DNA of 64,000 nt from an uncultured Bacteroides sp. (lineage in GTDB: Bacteria; Bacteroidota; Bacteroidia; Bacteroidales; Bacteroidaceae): assembly GCA_947574505.1 (NCBI GenBank), contig CANPJW010000006.1, forward strand, positions 28,704 through 92,703. Direction: 5' to 3'. Position 1 is the first letter of the stretch, and the number at the start of each line of letters is the position of its first letter. Both the position numbers and the translations under genes were made by a program. This document shows, in pieces, positions 27,001 to 35,386 of the stretch. A model generated the notes under the pieces. It saw nothing but the letters and a program-made list of their open reading frames with translations. It searched no databases and was not told the origin of the DNA.

Positions 27001-28908
27001 ATGAAAATCTTATCTATCCATGATTTGGCTACAATCAGAAAGAGAGCGGAACACAAACTTTCATTACGTGAAGAAAGTAATGAAAAAGTCACCGAAAAGT
27101 GCTGCGGACTAGCATCCGGCACACAGCATCTTCAGATTCTAATCTGTGGTGGCACAGGTTGCAAAGCCTCTTCGAGCCAAGGAATTACGGACAATCTCCG
27201 GTCAGCCATCCAAAAGAACGGCATTGCCGACAAAGTGGAAGTTATCACCGTGGGCTGCTTCGGCTTCTGCGAGAAAGGCCCTATCGTGAAAATCATCCCC
27301 GACAACACCTTCTACACACAAGTCACCCCCGAAGATGCGGAAGACATCATCACCGAACACATCATCGGCGGTCGGAAAATAGAAAGGCTGCTATACATAG
27401 ACCCTAAAACGGAACACACCGTCAGCAACTCCAAACACATGGACTTCTACCGGAAACAACTACGCATCGCCTTGCGCAACTGCGGCTTTATCGACCCGGA
27501 GAATATCGAGGAATACATCGCCCGCGAAGGATATCACGCACTGGCGGACTGCCTTCTCAACAAGCAACCGACGGAAGTTATCGACCTCATCAAGCGCTCC
27601 GGTTTGCGCGGACGCGGTGGCGGCGGCTTTCCCACAGGCTTGAAATGGGAATTTACCCATAAGCAGCAGTCGGACATCAAATACGTGGTATGTAACGCTG
27701 ACGAGGGAGACCCCGGCGCTTTCATGGACCGTTCCATCATGGAAGGCGACCCTCACTCTATTGTAGAAGCCATGTGCGTCTGCGGCTACTCCATCGGCTC
27801 CAGCAAAGGATTGGTGTATATCCGTGCCGAATACCCGCTTGCCATCAGCCGCCTGAAAATAGCCATCGAGCAAGCCCGCAACTACGGTCTGCTGGGAGAC
27901 AATATCTTAGGAACGGATTTCTGTTTTGATATCGAGATACGCTACGGGGCAGGTGCCTTCGTATGCGGTGAAGAAACTGCACTGATTCACTCCATGGAAG
28001 GAAAACGCGGTGAACCGACTCTCAAACCTCCCTTCCCTGCCGAATCCGGCTACCTGGGCAAACCTACCAATGTAAATAATGTAGAGACGCTCGCCAATAT
28101 CCCCATCATACTGACGAAAGGAGCCGAATGGTTTGCAACGATTGGAACGGAGCGTTCCAAAGGCACGAAAGTATTCGCCCTCGCAGGAAAGATTAACAAT
28201 GTCGGGCTGATTGAAGTACCGATGGGAACTACGCTCCGCGAAGTAATCTACGAAATCGGCGGCGGCATCAAAGGCGGAAAGAAATTCAAGGCAGTGCAGA
28301 CAGGCGGTCCGTCGGGCGGCTGCCTGACAGAGAAACACCTGGATACTCCTATCGACTTTGACAATCTCCTGGCGGCAGGCTCCATGATGGGTTCCGGCGG
28401 TATGATTGTAATGGACGAAGACGACTGCATGGTATCCGTCGCCCGTTTCTACCTGGACTTTACCGTAGAAGAATCCTGCGGAAAATGCACTCCGTGCCGC
28501 ATCGGCAACAAACGCCTGCTTGAATTACTGAACAAGATAACCGAAGGAAGGGGAACGGAAAAGGACTTGGATACCCTCGCCACTTTAGGACAAGTCATCA
28601 AGGATACCGCTCTCTGCGGACTGGGACAGACCTCACCGAACCCGGTTCTGTCTACGCTGGACAATTTCTACGACGAATATCTGGAGCACGTCCGCGACAA
28701 AACCTGCCGTGCCAAACAGTGTAAATCCCTGCTAACCTACACCATAAATCCCGAACTTTGCATCGGCTGCCACTTGTGTGCCAAAAACTGTCCGGCGGAC
28801 GCAATCATCGGACTGGTACGCAAACCGCACATCATCAGCCCCGACAAATGTATCAAATGCGGAATGTGCATGGCACGCTGCAAGTTCAAAGCTATTCTCG
28901 TCTGCTAA
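27001..28908 (+). CDS. hydB: NAD-linked [FeFe]-hydrogenase subunit beta (NuoF-like)
   Basis: 635 residues. The N-terminus (about 40-125) is a thioredoxin-like [2Fe-2S] domain (CGGTGC 49-54, GCFGFC 85-90). A NuoF core follows with the FMN loop GLRGRGGGGFPTGLKW (201-216), the NAD region GAGAFVCGEETALI (316-329) and a [4Fe-4S] site SCGKCTPC (492-499). Two ferredoxin clusters close the chain (CIGCHLCAKNCP 587-598; CIKCGMCMARC 617-627). It passes electrons between NAD(H) and the hydrogenase subunit. In well-studied HydABC enzymes this allows electron bifurcation or confurcation with ferredoxin; whether this enzyme bifurcates is inferred from its composition. Cytoplasmic; first gene of an operon with hydA 12 bases downstream. 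Confidence 0.93.
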   Translation: MKILSIHDLATIRKRAEHKLSLREESNEKVTEKCCGLASGTQHLQILICGGTGCKASSSQGITDNLRSAIQKNGIADKVEVITVGCFGFCEKGPIVKIIPDNTFYTQVTPEDAEDIITEHIIGGRKIERLLYIDPKTEHTVSNSKHMDFYRKQLRIALRNCGFIDPENIEEYIAREGYHALADCLLNKQPTEVIDLIKRSGLRGRGGGGFPTGLKWEFTHKQQSDIKYVVCNADEGDPGAFMDRSIMEGDPHSIVEAMCVCGYSIGSSKGLVYIRAEYPLAISRLKIAIEQARNYGLLGDNILGTDFCFDIEIRYGAGAFVCGEETALIHSMEGKRGEPTLKPPFPAESGYLGKPTNVNNVETLANIPIILTKGAEWFATIGTERSKGTKVFALAGKINNVGLIEVPMGTTLREVIYEIGGGIKGGKKFKAVQTGGPSGGCLTEKHLDTPIDFDNLLAAGSMMGSGGMIVMDEDDCMVSVARFYLDFTVEESCGKCTPCRIGNKRLLELLNKITEGRGTEKDLDTLATLGQVIKDTALCGLGQTSPNPVLSTLDNFYDEYLEHVRDKTCRAKQCKSLLTYTINPELCIGCHLCAKNCPADAIIGLVRKPHIISPDKCIKCGMCMARCKFKAILVC

Positions 28909-28920
28909 AATCTATTTACT

Positions 28921-30687
28921 ATGGAAGAAAAACAAATTACTCTCCAAATAGACGGTCATTTTATCACCGTCCCCGAAGGAAGCACCATCCTCGAAGCTGC
29001 CAACAAAATAGGCATTAACATACCTACTTTGTGCCATATTGACTTAAAAGGAACCTGTATAAAAAACACTCCCGCTTCCTGCCGCATCTGTGTGGTGGAA
29101 GTCATAGGACGACGCAACCTGGCTCCTGCCTGCGCCACCCGTTGTACGGAAGGCATGGTAGTCAAGACCAGTACCTTGCGTGTAATGAATGCTCGCAAGG
29201 TAGTAGCCGAACTGATTCTTTCCGACCATCCCAACGACTGCCTCACCTGCCCGAAATGCGGCAACTGCGAGCTTCAGACACTAGCACTGCGCTTCAATAT
29301 CCGCGAGATGCCTTTCAACGGCGGCGAGTTGTCTCCCCGCAAACGGGAAATCACCGCTTCCATCGTCCGCAACATGGACAAATGTATTTTCTGCCGCCGT
29401 TGCGAAAGTGTCTGCAACGATGTGCAGACAGTTGGTGCGCTCGGCGCCATCCGCCGCGGTTTCAACACAACGATAGCTCCTGCTTTCGACCGCATGATGA
29501 CAGAGAGTGAATGTACCTATTGCGGTCAGTGTGTAGCTGTCTGCCCGGTAGGCGCGTTGACCGAACGTGATTACACCAACCGCCTGCTAGACGACTTGGC
29601 CAACCCGAACAAGGTAGTCATCGTGCAGACCGCACCCGCCGTACGCGCCGCTTTGGGAGAAGAATTCGGATTTCCCCCCGGCACACTGGTTACCGGAAAA
29701 ATGGTCTACGCCCTACGCGAACTGGGATTCGATTACGTATTCGACACCGATTTCGCAGCCGACCTCACCATCATGGAAGAAGGTTCCGAAATCCTAAACC
29801 GTCTGACGCGTTATCTCAACGGAGACAAATCCGTCCGCCTGCCCATCCTCACCTCCTGTTGTCCGGCATGGGTAAACTTCTTCGAGCATCATTTCCCAGA
29901 TATGTTGGATATACCGTCCACCGCCCGCTCTCCGCAACAGATGTTTGGCTCCATCGCCAAATCTTACTGGGCGGAGAAAATGGGAATCTCCAGGGAGAAG
30001 TTAGTCGTCGTATCCATCATGCCCTGCCTGGCAAAGAAATACGAATGTGACCGCGACGAATTCAAAGTAAACGGCATCCCCGACGTAGACTATTCCATCT
30101 CCACCCGCGAACTGGCACGACTGATTAAACGCGCTAACATCGGCTTCCCGCTCGTACTAGACAGCCCGTTCGACAACCCGATGGGCGAATCGACAGGCGC
30201 CGGCGTCATCTTCGGCACCACAGGCGGTGTGATGGAAGCCGCCCTGCGCTCCGTCTACGAAATCTACACCGGAGAACCTCTCCAGAATGTAAACTTCGAA
30301 CAAGTACGCGGCCTGAACGGAGTCCGCCGTGCCACCATCAACCTGAACGGATTTGAACTAAAAGTAGGTATCGCACATGGACTGGGCAACGCCCGCCATC
30401 TACTAGAAGATATACGGAACGGGCACAACGAATATCACGTCATCGAAATCATGGCTTGCCCCGGTGGTTGTATCGGCGGTGGCGGCCAGCCGCTGCACCA
30501 CGGCAATTCGGAAGTATTATATGCTCGCGCCAACGCACTTTACCGCGAAGACGCCAACAAACCGTTGCGCAAATCGCACGACAACCCGTATATAAAAAAA
30601 CTGTACGAAGAATATCTCGGCAAACCTCTGGGCGAGATATCGGAAACGCTATTGCACACACACTATTTCAACAAATCTATGGATTAA
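28921..30687 (+). CDS. hydA: [FeFe]-hydrogenase catalytic subunit
   Basis: 588 residues. Cofactor domains in order: plant-type [2Fe-2S] ferredoxin (1-80), a His-ligated [4Fe-4S] site (HPNDCLTCPKCGNC 103-116), two [4Fe-4S] sites (CIFCRRCESVC 155-165; CTYCGQCVAVCP 198-209) and the H-cluster domain. Its three signatures are intact: TSCCPAW (311-317), IMPCLAKKYE (366-375) and EIMACPGGCIGGGGQP (509-524). All expected cysteine ligands are present, so the enzyme should be active. It reversibly reduces protons to H2 using NADH and/or reduced ferredoxin, re-oxidising fermentation electron carriers. Maturases HydE, HydF and HydG are not in the window. Only 18 bases separate it from hydC. Confidence 0.96.
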   Translation: MEEKQITLQIDGHFITVPEGSTILEAANKIGINIPTLCHIDLKGTCIKNTPASCRICVVEVIGRRNLAPACATRCTEGMVVKTSTLRVMNARKVVAELILSDHPNDCLTCPKCGNCELQTLALRFNIREMPFNGGELSPRKREITASIVRNMDKCIFCRRCESVCNDVQTVGALGAIRRGFNTTIAPAFDRMMTESECTYCGQCVAVCPVGALTERDYTNRLLDDLANPNKVVIVQTAPAVRAALGEEFGFPPGTLVTGKMVYALRELGFDYVFDTDFAADLTIMEEGSEILNRLTRYLNGDKSVRLPILTSCCPAWVNFFEHHFPDMLDIPSTARSPQQMFGSIAKSYWAEKMGISREKLVVVSIMPCLAKKYECDRDEFKVNGIPDVDYSISTRELARLIKRANIGFPLVLDSPFDNPMGESTGAGVIFGTTGGVMEAALRSVYEIYTGEPLQNVNFEQVRGLNGVRRATINLNGFELKVGIAHGLGNARHLLEDIRNGHNEYHVIEIMACPGGCIGGGGQPLHHGNSEVLYARANALYREDANKPLRKSHDNPYIKKLYEEYLGKPLGEISETLLHTHYFNKSMD

Positions 30688-30705
30688 CTTTAAACGAAGA
30701 GTATT

Positions 30706-31182
30706 ATGTCAGATATAAAACTAGCCTGCGATGTGGCAGAACAAGTCCGAACGATTTGCGACAAGCACGGAAACAATCCGGGCGAACTAATCAATATTTT
30801 GCACGAAGCGCAACACTTGCACGGCTACCTGCCCGAAGAGATGCAATGCATCATCGCTTCCAAACTTAATATCCCTGTATCGAAAGTATATGGAGTGGTC
30901 ACTTTCTATGCCTTCTTCACCATGACCCCGAAAGGAAAACATCCCATCTCCGTCTGCATGGGTACGGCATGTTACGTGCGCGGCTCCGAGAAGTTACTCG
31001 AAGAATTCAAACGCGTACTAGGCATCGAAGTTGGCGAAACTACACCGGATGGAAAATTCTCATTGGACTGCCTGCGCTGCGTAGGCGCCTGCGGACTGGC
31101 TCCGGTAGTGATGATTGGCGAGAAAGTGTACGGTAGATTGCAACCGATAGATGTGAAGAAGATTATCGAAGAGTTGGAATAA
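30706..31182 (+). CDS. hydC: [FeFe]-hydrogenase subunit gamma (NuoE-like)
   Basis: 158 residues of the NuoE/HydC thioredoxin-like [2Fe-2S] family. The N-terminal three-helix part covers about 1-70 and is followed by VYGVVTFYAFF. The four cluster cysteines lie in VCMGTACYVRG and LDCLRCVGACGLAPVV. It completes the HydABC trimer and links the NuoF-like subunit to the catalytic subunit. The ATG is 18 bases after the hydA stop. A strong hairpin follows the stop, so the operon is hydB-hydA-hydC only. Confidence 0.94.
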   Translation: MSDIKLACDVAEQVRTICDKHGNNPGELINILHEAQHLHGYLPEEMQCIIASKLNIPVSKVYGVVTFYAFFTMTPKGKHPISVCMGTACYVRGSEKLLEEFKRVLGIEVGETTPDGKFSLDCLRCVGACGLAPVVMIGEKVYGRLQPIDVKKIIEELE

Positions 31183-31195
31183 ATATCCGGAATAA

Positions 31196-31231
31196 AAAGC
31201 GGCCGCCTTGCTTTTTCAAGACAGCCGCTTT
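31196..31231 (+). terminator. hydBAC terminator
   Basis: AAAGCGGC (31196-31203) and GCCGCTTT (31224-31231) form a perfect stem 14 bases after the hydC stop, followed by AAAACATTTTTT. Confidence 0.8.
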
Positions 31232-31259
31232 AAAACATTTTTTAACAACAAACAAAAAA

Positions 31260-31385
31260 GGCGATTGCGACATTCAATATAGTCGATGTCTGAAATATAA
31301 AAAAGATGATGGAGCTAAGATTGGAACATTCTTTTATTTATGTAAACACTATGGAGTAAATTATGCGCAAAACGGTGAATTGTAG
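31260..31385 (+). pseudogene. Possible gene remnant of about 41 codons
   Basis: An open frame ending in TAG at 31383 reads with plausible protein composition (for example KKDDGAKIGTFFYLCKHYG) but has no start codon or ribosome-binding site. It may be the tail of a gene truncated when the island formed. The family is not recognised and chance is possible. Confidence 0.25.
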
Positions 31386-31524
31386 TCTGTTTAAAACATC
31401 CAATAAGTTAAATAGTAATAACGCATACAAATAAAACCTTTATTTAATATTAAAATTCGACTACACAATTGACAGCAAAACGTTTATAATCAAATATTTG
31501 ACGATTTAAACACTGACAACTAGC

Positions 31525-31565
31525 TAAAGGAGAAATGTAAACGTATGTTACAAACTTCTCCTTTA
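31525..31565 (+). terminator. Hairpin with T-tract, probably bidirectional
   Basis: TAAAGGAGAA (31525-31534) and TTCTCCTTTA (31556-31565) form a perfect 10-base stem followed by CTAATTTTTATT. No gene ends close by on either strand, so it may terminate a lost gene or insulate the island. Confidence 0.55.
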
Positions 31566-31651
31566 CTAATTTTTATTATCGTATTAGTAATATAACCCAA
31601 AGCAAAGAAAACAATATTCTTTAATCGGAATGTTATTTTGAGAAACTTTAC

Positions 31652-31659
31652 TATCTTTG
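31652..31659 (+). promoter_or_regulatory. Candidate -7 box of the nuclease leader RNA
   Basis: TATCTTTG matches TAnnTTTG. Transcription would start near 31666, giving an untranslated leader of about 270 bases before the nuclease ATG. No clear -33 element is visible. Confidence 0.45.
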
Positions 31660-31920
31660 CAAAGTCACGAAAAGTGGCAAATGTAATAGTGAAAGTGTTT
31701 CGCTTTTATCCTGTGTAGGAAATCTGACAGTTTCAAAAAAGCAGGGGTAAGCAATGACATTCATCACTTGGGTAGCATATGTTCAAAAGACATATACTAA
31801 ACAGGTGTGGAGTATTGTTTATTTGCTTTTGGGTTTTGTCAGAACCTCCTACACAATAAACGAATGACTCCACACTTTCTTTTTATCTAATCCTGTCATT
31901 AAAGGAGTCGAATGACACAA
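31655..31920 (+). ncRNA. Candidate structured leader RNA upstream of nuclease gene
   Basis: Several pairings fit in 265 bases. GTCAC/GTGGC closes a GAAAA loop near 31665-31679, inside TTTGC/GCAAA. AAAGTG/CGCTTT pair nearby. ATATGT/ACATAT form a hairpin at 31777-31795. Two long helices interleave: TGTGTAGGAAATCTGACA (31712-31729) pairs with 31837-31855, while GTGTGGAGTATTGTTTATT (31805-31823) pairs with 31855-31875. The A-B-A'-B' order means a pseudoknot or two alternative folds. A last stem TGTCATT/AATGACA (31894-31917) encloses AAAGGAG, the best ribosome-binding-like sequence for the nuclease. It could be a cis-regulator or a separate RNA. Pairings are seen; function is inferred. Confidence 0.45.
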
Positions 31921-31934
31921 CTTTACTAATTACT

Positions 31935-32927
31935 ATGAATGGATTAGATTTTATTAAATCGAAACAACAAAGTTGGGCAAAAAGGAAAGGTTTCAATGTA
32001 GTAGGTGGAACTATCCCTAACAGAGGGGAAGCAAATTATTTACCTAATCTAACAGATAACCTGTTTGAACCATTGTCTAAAGGGAATTTGCTTTCTTACC
32101 AAAAGGGGGATGGGAACGAAACAAAAGATTCTAAAACACGATTGGCAAAAATGAAAGCACTTCATTCATCTTCTGCGATTGTGGTTAATCTGTTCCAGTA
32201 TTGGCAGGGAAAAGATGTTTGCCCGATTCTAAATGCATGCAAATTGACTTCAAGAACTACTAAGGTAGGCTATCTGATTAAGAATGTCGGTTCTGTTTCT
32301 CCTGAAAAAATTCCCATAATTCCCTCTCCACTCAATTACGAAATTAAATTTGAAGAGCAGTTTGAAATAAGTGAAGATAAATCTCAATTTCCACATTCGC
32401 CCAATATTGATGTTGTGATTTATACTCCACTGTCTACTATTGGTATTGAGTCTAAATTTACAGAACCATATAGTAGCAGAAAACATGGAGGATTAAAACA
32501 AAAATATGTTGAAAATCCCTCTTTTTGGAACGGATTGCCTAATCTGCATGAATTAGCAAAAGAAATTTCTCCTAATGATACTAAGTTTCAGTATTTAGAT
32601 GTTGCACAATTAATAAAACATATATTAGGACTGAAAAAGCATAGTGACAAGTATAATTCAAATCTTGTTCAAAAGCATCACTTTGTAGAAGGTAAAAGAA
32701 ATTTGATACTCAAACGCAATTTTCATCTCTTATACCTTTGGTACGATGTAATAGGAAAAGAGGGAAGTAAGCATAGAAAAGAGATAGAGCAGTTTGCAGA
32801 AATTGCTAAAAAGGACAATATAAAGTTTAGCCATATAACCTATCAAGAAGTAATAGCAAGGTTATCGAAAGAATTTTATGACAACAATGAAGCCTATTGC
32901 GATTATCTAACAGATAGATATTTATAA
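31935..32927 (+). CDS. Putative PD-(D/E)XK restriction endonuclease-like protein
   Basis: 330 residues, cytoplasmic. A nuclease core is suggested by SPNIDVVIYTPLSTIGIESKF, where D159 and E172-S-K174 give the D...E-x-K pattern, followed by a helix with D222 and Q225 (LDVAQLIKHIL). The overall look recalls the PGN_0703-type putative restriction endonucleases of Bacteroidota; that link is from memory and was not tested. No methyltransferase is adjacent. The next gene starts 36 bases downstream but encodes an exported protein. Codon use is more A/T-rich than in the flanking hyd and pfl genes, which suggests acquisition. The gene is preceded by a long structured leader. Confidence 0.6.
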   Translation: MNGLDFIKSKQQSWAKRKGFNVVGGTIPNRGEANYLPNLTDNLFEPLSKGNLLSYQKGDGNETKDSKTRLAKMKALHSSSAIVVNLFQYWQGKDVCPILNACKLTSRTTKVGYLIKNVGSVSPEKIPIIPSPLNYEIKFEEQFEISEDKSQFPHSPNIDVVIYTPLSTIGIESKFTEPYSSRKHGGLKQKYVENPSFWNGLPNLHELAKEISPNDTKFQYLDVAQLIKHILGLKKHSDKYNSNLVQKHHFVEGKRNLILKRNFHLLYLWYDVIGKEGSKHRKEIEQFAEIAKKDNIKFSHITYQEVIARLSKEFYDNNEAYCDYLTDRYL

Positions 32928-32962
32928 AATCAGCAGCTAATTTTAGATTGGAGGAAAATATA

Positions 32963-34381
32963 ATGAAAACACATCAATTTCTTTTATCATTTTTTTTGTT
33001 AGTATGTAGTAGCGCAATAGCTTCTGTATTATTAGCACAAGATAGTAAACTGCCCGAGAAAGCAAAGTTAGAAACAATTCTTTATCAAGATGCAGATATG
33101 ATAGGTGTTGGTTATGTCTATAAAAAACAATTTGTGGAGAATCAACATGTTACTTTTATTAGTAAGTCGTTTAGAGATAAGCATTTTTCCTCTTATCGCA
33201 TAAAAGAGAAAAATGGACAAACATATCTTCATGAACGTAAAAGTAATACTTGGGTGGATTTATCTTCTTTAAAACCTTTTATTAGTGGTATTTACTTTAC
33301 AAGGAATGATACTTCTTACATAAAAGGAATAGTGAATCCTTATGATGGATTTGTTTGTGAAGGCATATTTATATTTTGCAATTCAAAACATAACAATAAG
33401 TATTTTCTATCTCCTTTGGCTAAAGAAACCCAAAAATTTTCACTCGGAATGAGTGGTGCTACTTCTTATCAGTTGACGATAAAAGAAGGCTATAAGGCTT
33501 ATGGAAAGAGTTTAGGTGATGGATATTCTTTAAAAATAGATTTTCCGGACAAGTCTAAGATATTAACATTGGAAAGTCGGGTGGTTAAATTGAATGACTT
33601 AGAAGGCTTTAGCATCTCTGATGCTGATTGCTTGAAGAAATTAGAATCTGTGAAAATTAAGTTTGCTAATGGAGATAGTTTTAGTGGAACTGTTACCTCT
33701 GCTTCAGCTTTTTCAGGAGAGGAATTAAGGCTTTTGAGGGGTAAATATACTTATAGTACCGGAGAAGAAGTTATTGGAGAATACTCTAAAATAAGGTATG
33801 ATGATGGAATAATATACGTCCCTAAAGGCATAATAACCTTTAGTGATGGAGTTGTAGCGTCTAATGATTGGTTACGTAAATATAATTTCACGAGTAAGGA
33901 GTGGAAGCAAATTTATGATAGTTGTAATGGCTTGACAGAAATTCGTGATATGGCAGCTCAATTAGAGCTAAAAAAACAGCAAGAAAAGATAGCTGAACAG
34001 CGTGCGGAACAATTGAAACGTAAGAAAGAAGAAGAACAGAGAAGGAATATCATATCAAGATATGGAGAATATTATGGAGCTTTAATTATTAAAAAGAAAT
34101 TAGTTCCTGGAATGAGCCAAGCTATGGTTAATGAAGTATGGAGTAAAGACTTTTTCGATTGTAGTATTTCAACATCATCGGGACGGAGGATTGAAGTGTG
34201 GACTCTTAATAACGATAAGATGCAAATAAAAATAGCATCAGAAGCAAATAAAGCAGATAAAAGCGGAGAGACTGCTGTTGCCGCTATGTTATTAATGAAT
34301 TTTTTAGGCTCTACTTCTCTATCTTCTGTTCCTAATATGTTAGTGTTTATGAATGATAAGCTAACTGATATTTACAAGTAA
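32963..34381 (+). CDS. Exported protein with charged helix, unknown function
   Basis: 473 residues from the ATG preceded by GGAGG; a TTG five codons upstream is less likely. A signal peptide (VLLAQ) precedes a beta-rich region (about 25-320). Glycine-aromatic segments such as FANGDSFSGTV, LRGKYTYSTGEEVIGEY and YVPKGIITFSDGV resemble MORN-type repeats. A highly charged helical stretch follows (about 335-375, KKQQEKIAEQRAEQLKRKKEEEQRR), probably a coiled coil, then a small C-terminal domain (LVPGMSQAMVNEVWSKDFF) like those seen in lipoprotein-associated small domains. The family is not recognised. It lies in the A/T-rich island between the nuclease and three further unknown genes. Confidence 0.7.
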   Translation: MKTHQFLLSFFLLVCSSAIASVLLAQDSKLPEKAKLETILYQDADMIGVGYVYKKQFVENQHVTFISKSFRDKHFSSYRIKEKNGQTYLHERKSNTWVDLSSLKPFISGIYFTRNDTSYIKGIVNPYDGFVCEGIFIFCNSKHNNKYFLSPLAKETQKFSLGMSGATSYQLTIKEGYKAYGKSLGDGYSLKIDFPDKSKILTLESRVVKLNDLEGFSISDADCLKKLESVKIKFANGDSFSGTVTSASAFSGEELRLLRGKYTYSTGEEVIGEYSKIRYDDGIIYVPKGIITFSDGVVASNDWLRKYNFTSKEWKQIYDSCNGLTEIRDMAAQLELKKQQEKIAEQRAEQLKRKKEEEQRRNIISRYGEYYGALIIKKKLVPGMSQAMVNEVWSKDFFDCSISTSSGRRIEVWTLNNDKMQIKIASEANKADKSGETAVAAMLLMNFLGSTSLSSVPNMLVFMNDKLTDIYK

Positions 34382-34394
34382 TTCTGAAGATGAT

Positions 34395-34868
34395 ATGAGA
34401 ATGCGCAAATCCTATAGGTATTTAGCTAATGATGAAAGATTTGATATAGAATCTGACTCTAGCAAGGTTAGTCAACTTCATGCTGAAAAGTTGGTTGATA
34501 ATAAATATGACGCTTATAAGCCGCAAGCTTATAGAATTAAGTTAAACAAACAGGAGTCAAGACAAGAACGTTGCGACTCCGAAAAGCTCAGTGAAAAGTC
34601 AAATGATGATAATCTCTCAGTAGAAGGCTATATCGAGAAGTATTCCGGTGGGAAATACAAAGTGACTTCTGTTAAGACTGAATCAGAGTGTACCCCTCAG
34701 GTGATTAAGGTAAAATCAGGCAATGGCTGTCTTTTGACATTTGTAATCATCCTATTGATAATATTAATTATAATAATGATTTTAAATTCAGTACAAGTGA
34801 TAGTTCCTTTGGATGCAACGCCTGAAGAAGTAAAAGAAGCATTTGAAAAGGCTTTTCATTTACTATGA
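34395..34868 (+). CDS. Small single-pass membrane protein, unknown
   Basis: 157 residues beginning MRMRKSYRYLANDERF. A polar, charged, probably disordered N-terminal half (1-110) is followed by one strongly hydrophobic segment (about 112-133, LLTFVIILLIILIIIMIL) and a short tail with an acidic amphipathic helix (ATPEEVKEAFEKAFHLL). No family is recognised. It starts 13 bases after the previous stop, so it is probably co-transcribed. An inner-membrane protein with a large cytoplasmic N-terminus is the simplest topology. Confidence 0.6.
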   Translation: MRMRKSYRYLANDERFDIESDSSKVSQLHAEKLVDNKYDAYKPQAYRIKLNKQESRQERCDSEKLSEKSNDDNLSVEGYIEKYSGGKYKVTSVKTESECTPQVIKVKSGNGCLLTFVIILLIILIIIMILNSVQVIVPLDATPEEVKEAFEKAFHLL

Positions 34869-34913
34869 TAGTATTCAGATATTATTCATTTTATCAAGAA
34901 AATAGTAAGATGT

Positions 34914-35384
34914 ATGATTGCTACAAAGATTAAAATGCCATTTAGGGAGTTTTTGGAAAGTTTGAAAGTTCCGTCTGCACCACGAATGAAAGGCGGAACT
35001 ATTTTCAACCCTGATGAGATAAACTATCTTGTACGATATTCAACTCCATTGGTTTATGAATTTGTGCAAGAGGATGAAACCGATAGGGAATTTTATGAGA
35101 AGTTTGTCAAATGGCTACATGAAGAAATGCCAGTTTATGGGTATGTTGATGTTTATATGGTCGTTTATTTACGTTATGGGCAATATTTAAGTAACGATGA
35201 ATTTGAGTATTTGGAAAGGAATATTCCGGAGTGTTTCGAGAAAGGGCATGTATGGCTCTATGAAATAAACTATCGTAGGCGCTTCCGTTTGCGTATTCAA
35301 TTGATTCGTTGCTTAAAAAAAGACTTTCAGAGAATTATTCGGAAGGGTATTCATAAGATTGATTCCACAACAAATAAGTTATAA
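34914..35384 (+). CDS. Hypothetical protein of the accessory island
   Basis: 156 residues, soluble, no signal peptide or membrane segment. The N-terminus contains PFREFLESLKVPSAPRMKGG, the middle is acidic and aromatic (VYEFVQEDETDREFYEKFVKWLHEEM), and the C-terminus is basic (RRRFRLRIQLIRCLKKDFQRIIRKG), which could bind nucleic acid or a membrane surface. An internal ATG at 34935 could also serve. The family is not recognised. The next gene begins two bases after the stop, so they are translationally linked. Confidence 0.55.
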   Translation: MIATKIKMPFREFLESLKVPSAPRMKGGTIFNPDEINYLVRYSTPLVYEFVQEDETDREFYEKFVKWLHEEMPVYGYVDVYMVVYLRYGQYLSNDEFEYLERNIPECFEKGHVWLYEINYRRRFRLRIQLIRCLKKDFQRIIRKGIHKIDSTTNKL

Positions 35385-35386
35385 TT

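Larger units (their letters stand above)
31183..31934. other. 752-base intergenic region at the left end of an accessory island
   Basis: It holds the hydBAC terminator (31196-31231), a 42-codon open remnant without a start codon (31260-31385), an A/T-rich stretch with no recognised element (31386-31520), a bidirectional-looking hairpin (31525-31565), a -7 box (31652-31659) and a structured RNA leader (31655-31920). No tRNA or att duplication was recognised. Confidence 0.6.

Noticed and set aside
31183..31260. Left attachment copy of tRNA-Ser(GGA) at the island start
   Set aside because: The similar AGCGGC/GCCGCT words belong to the hydBAC terminator and do not extend into tRNA sequence.
31655..31930. 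Retron-type msr/msd RNA
   Set aside because: The interleaved inverted repeats look superficially similar, but no reverse transcriptase gene is within reach and the next gene is nuclease-like.
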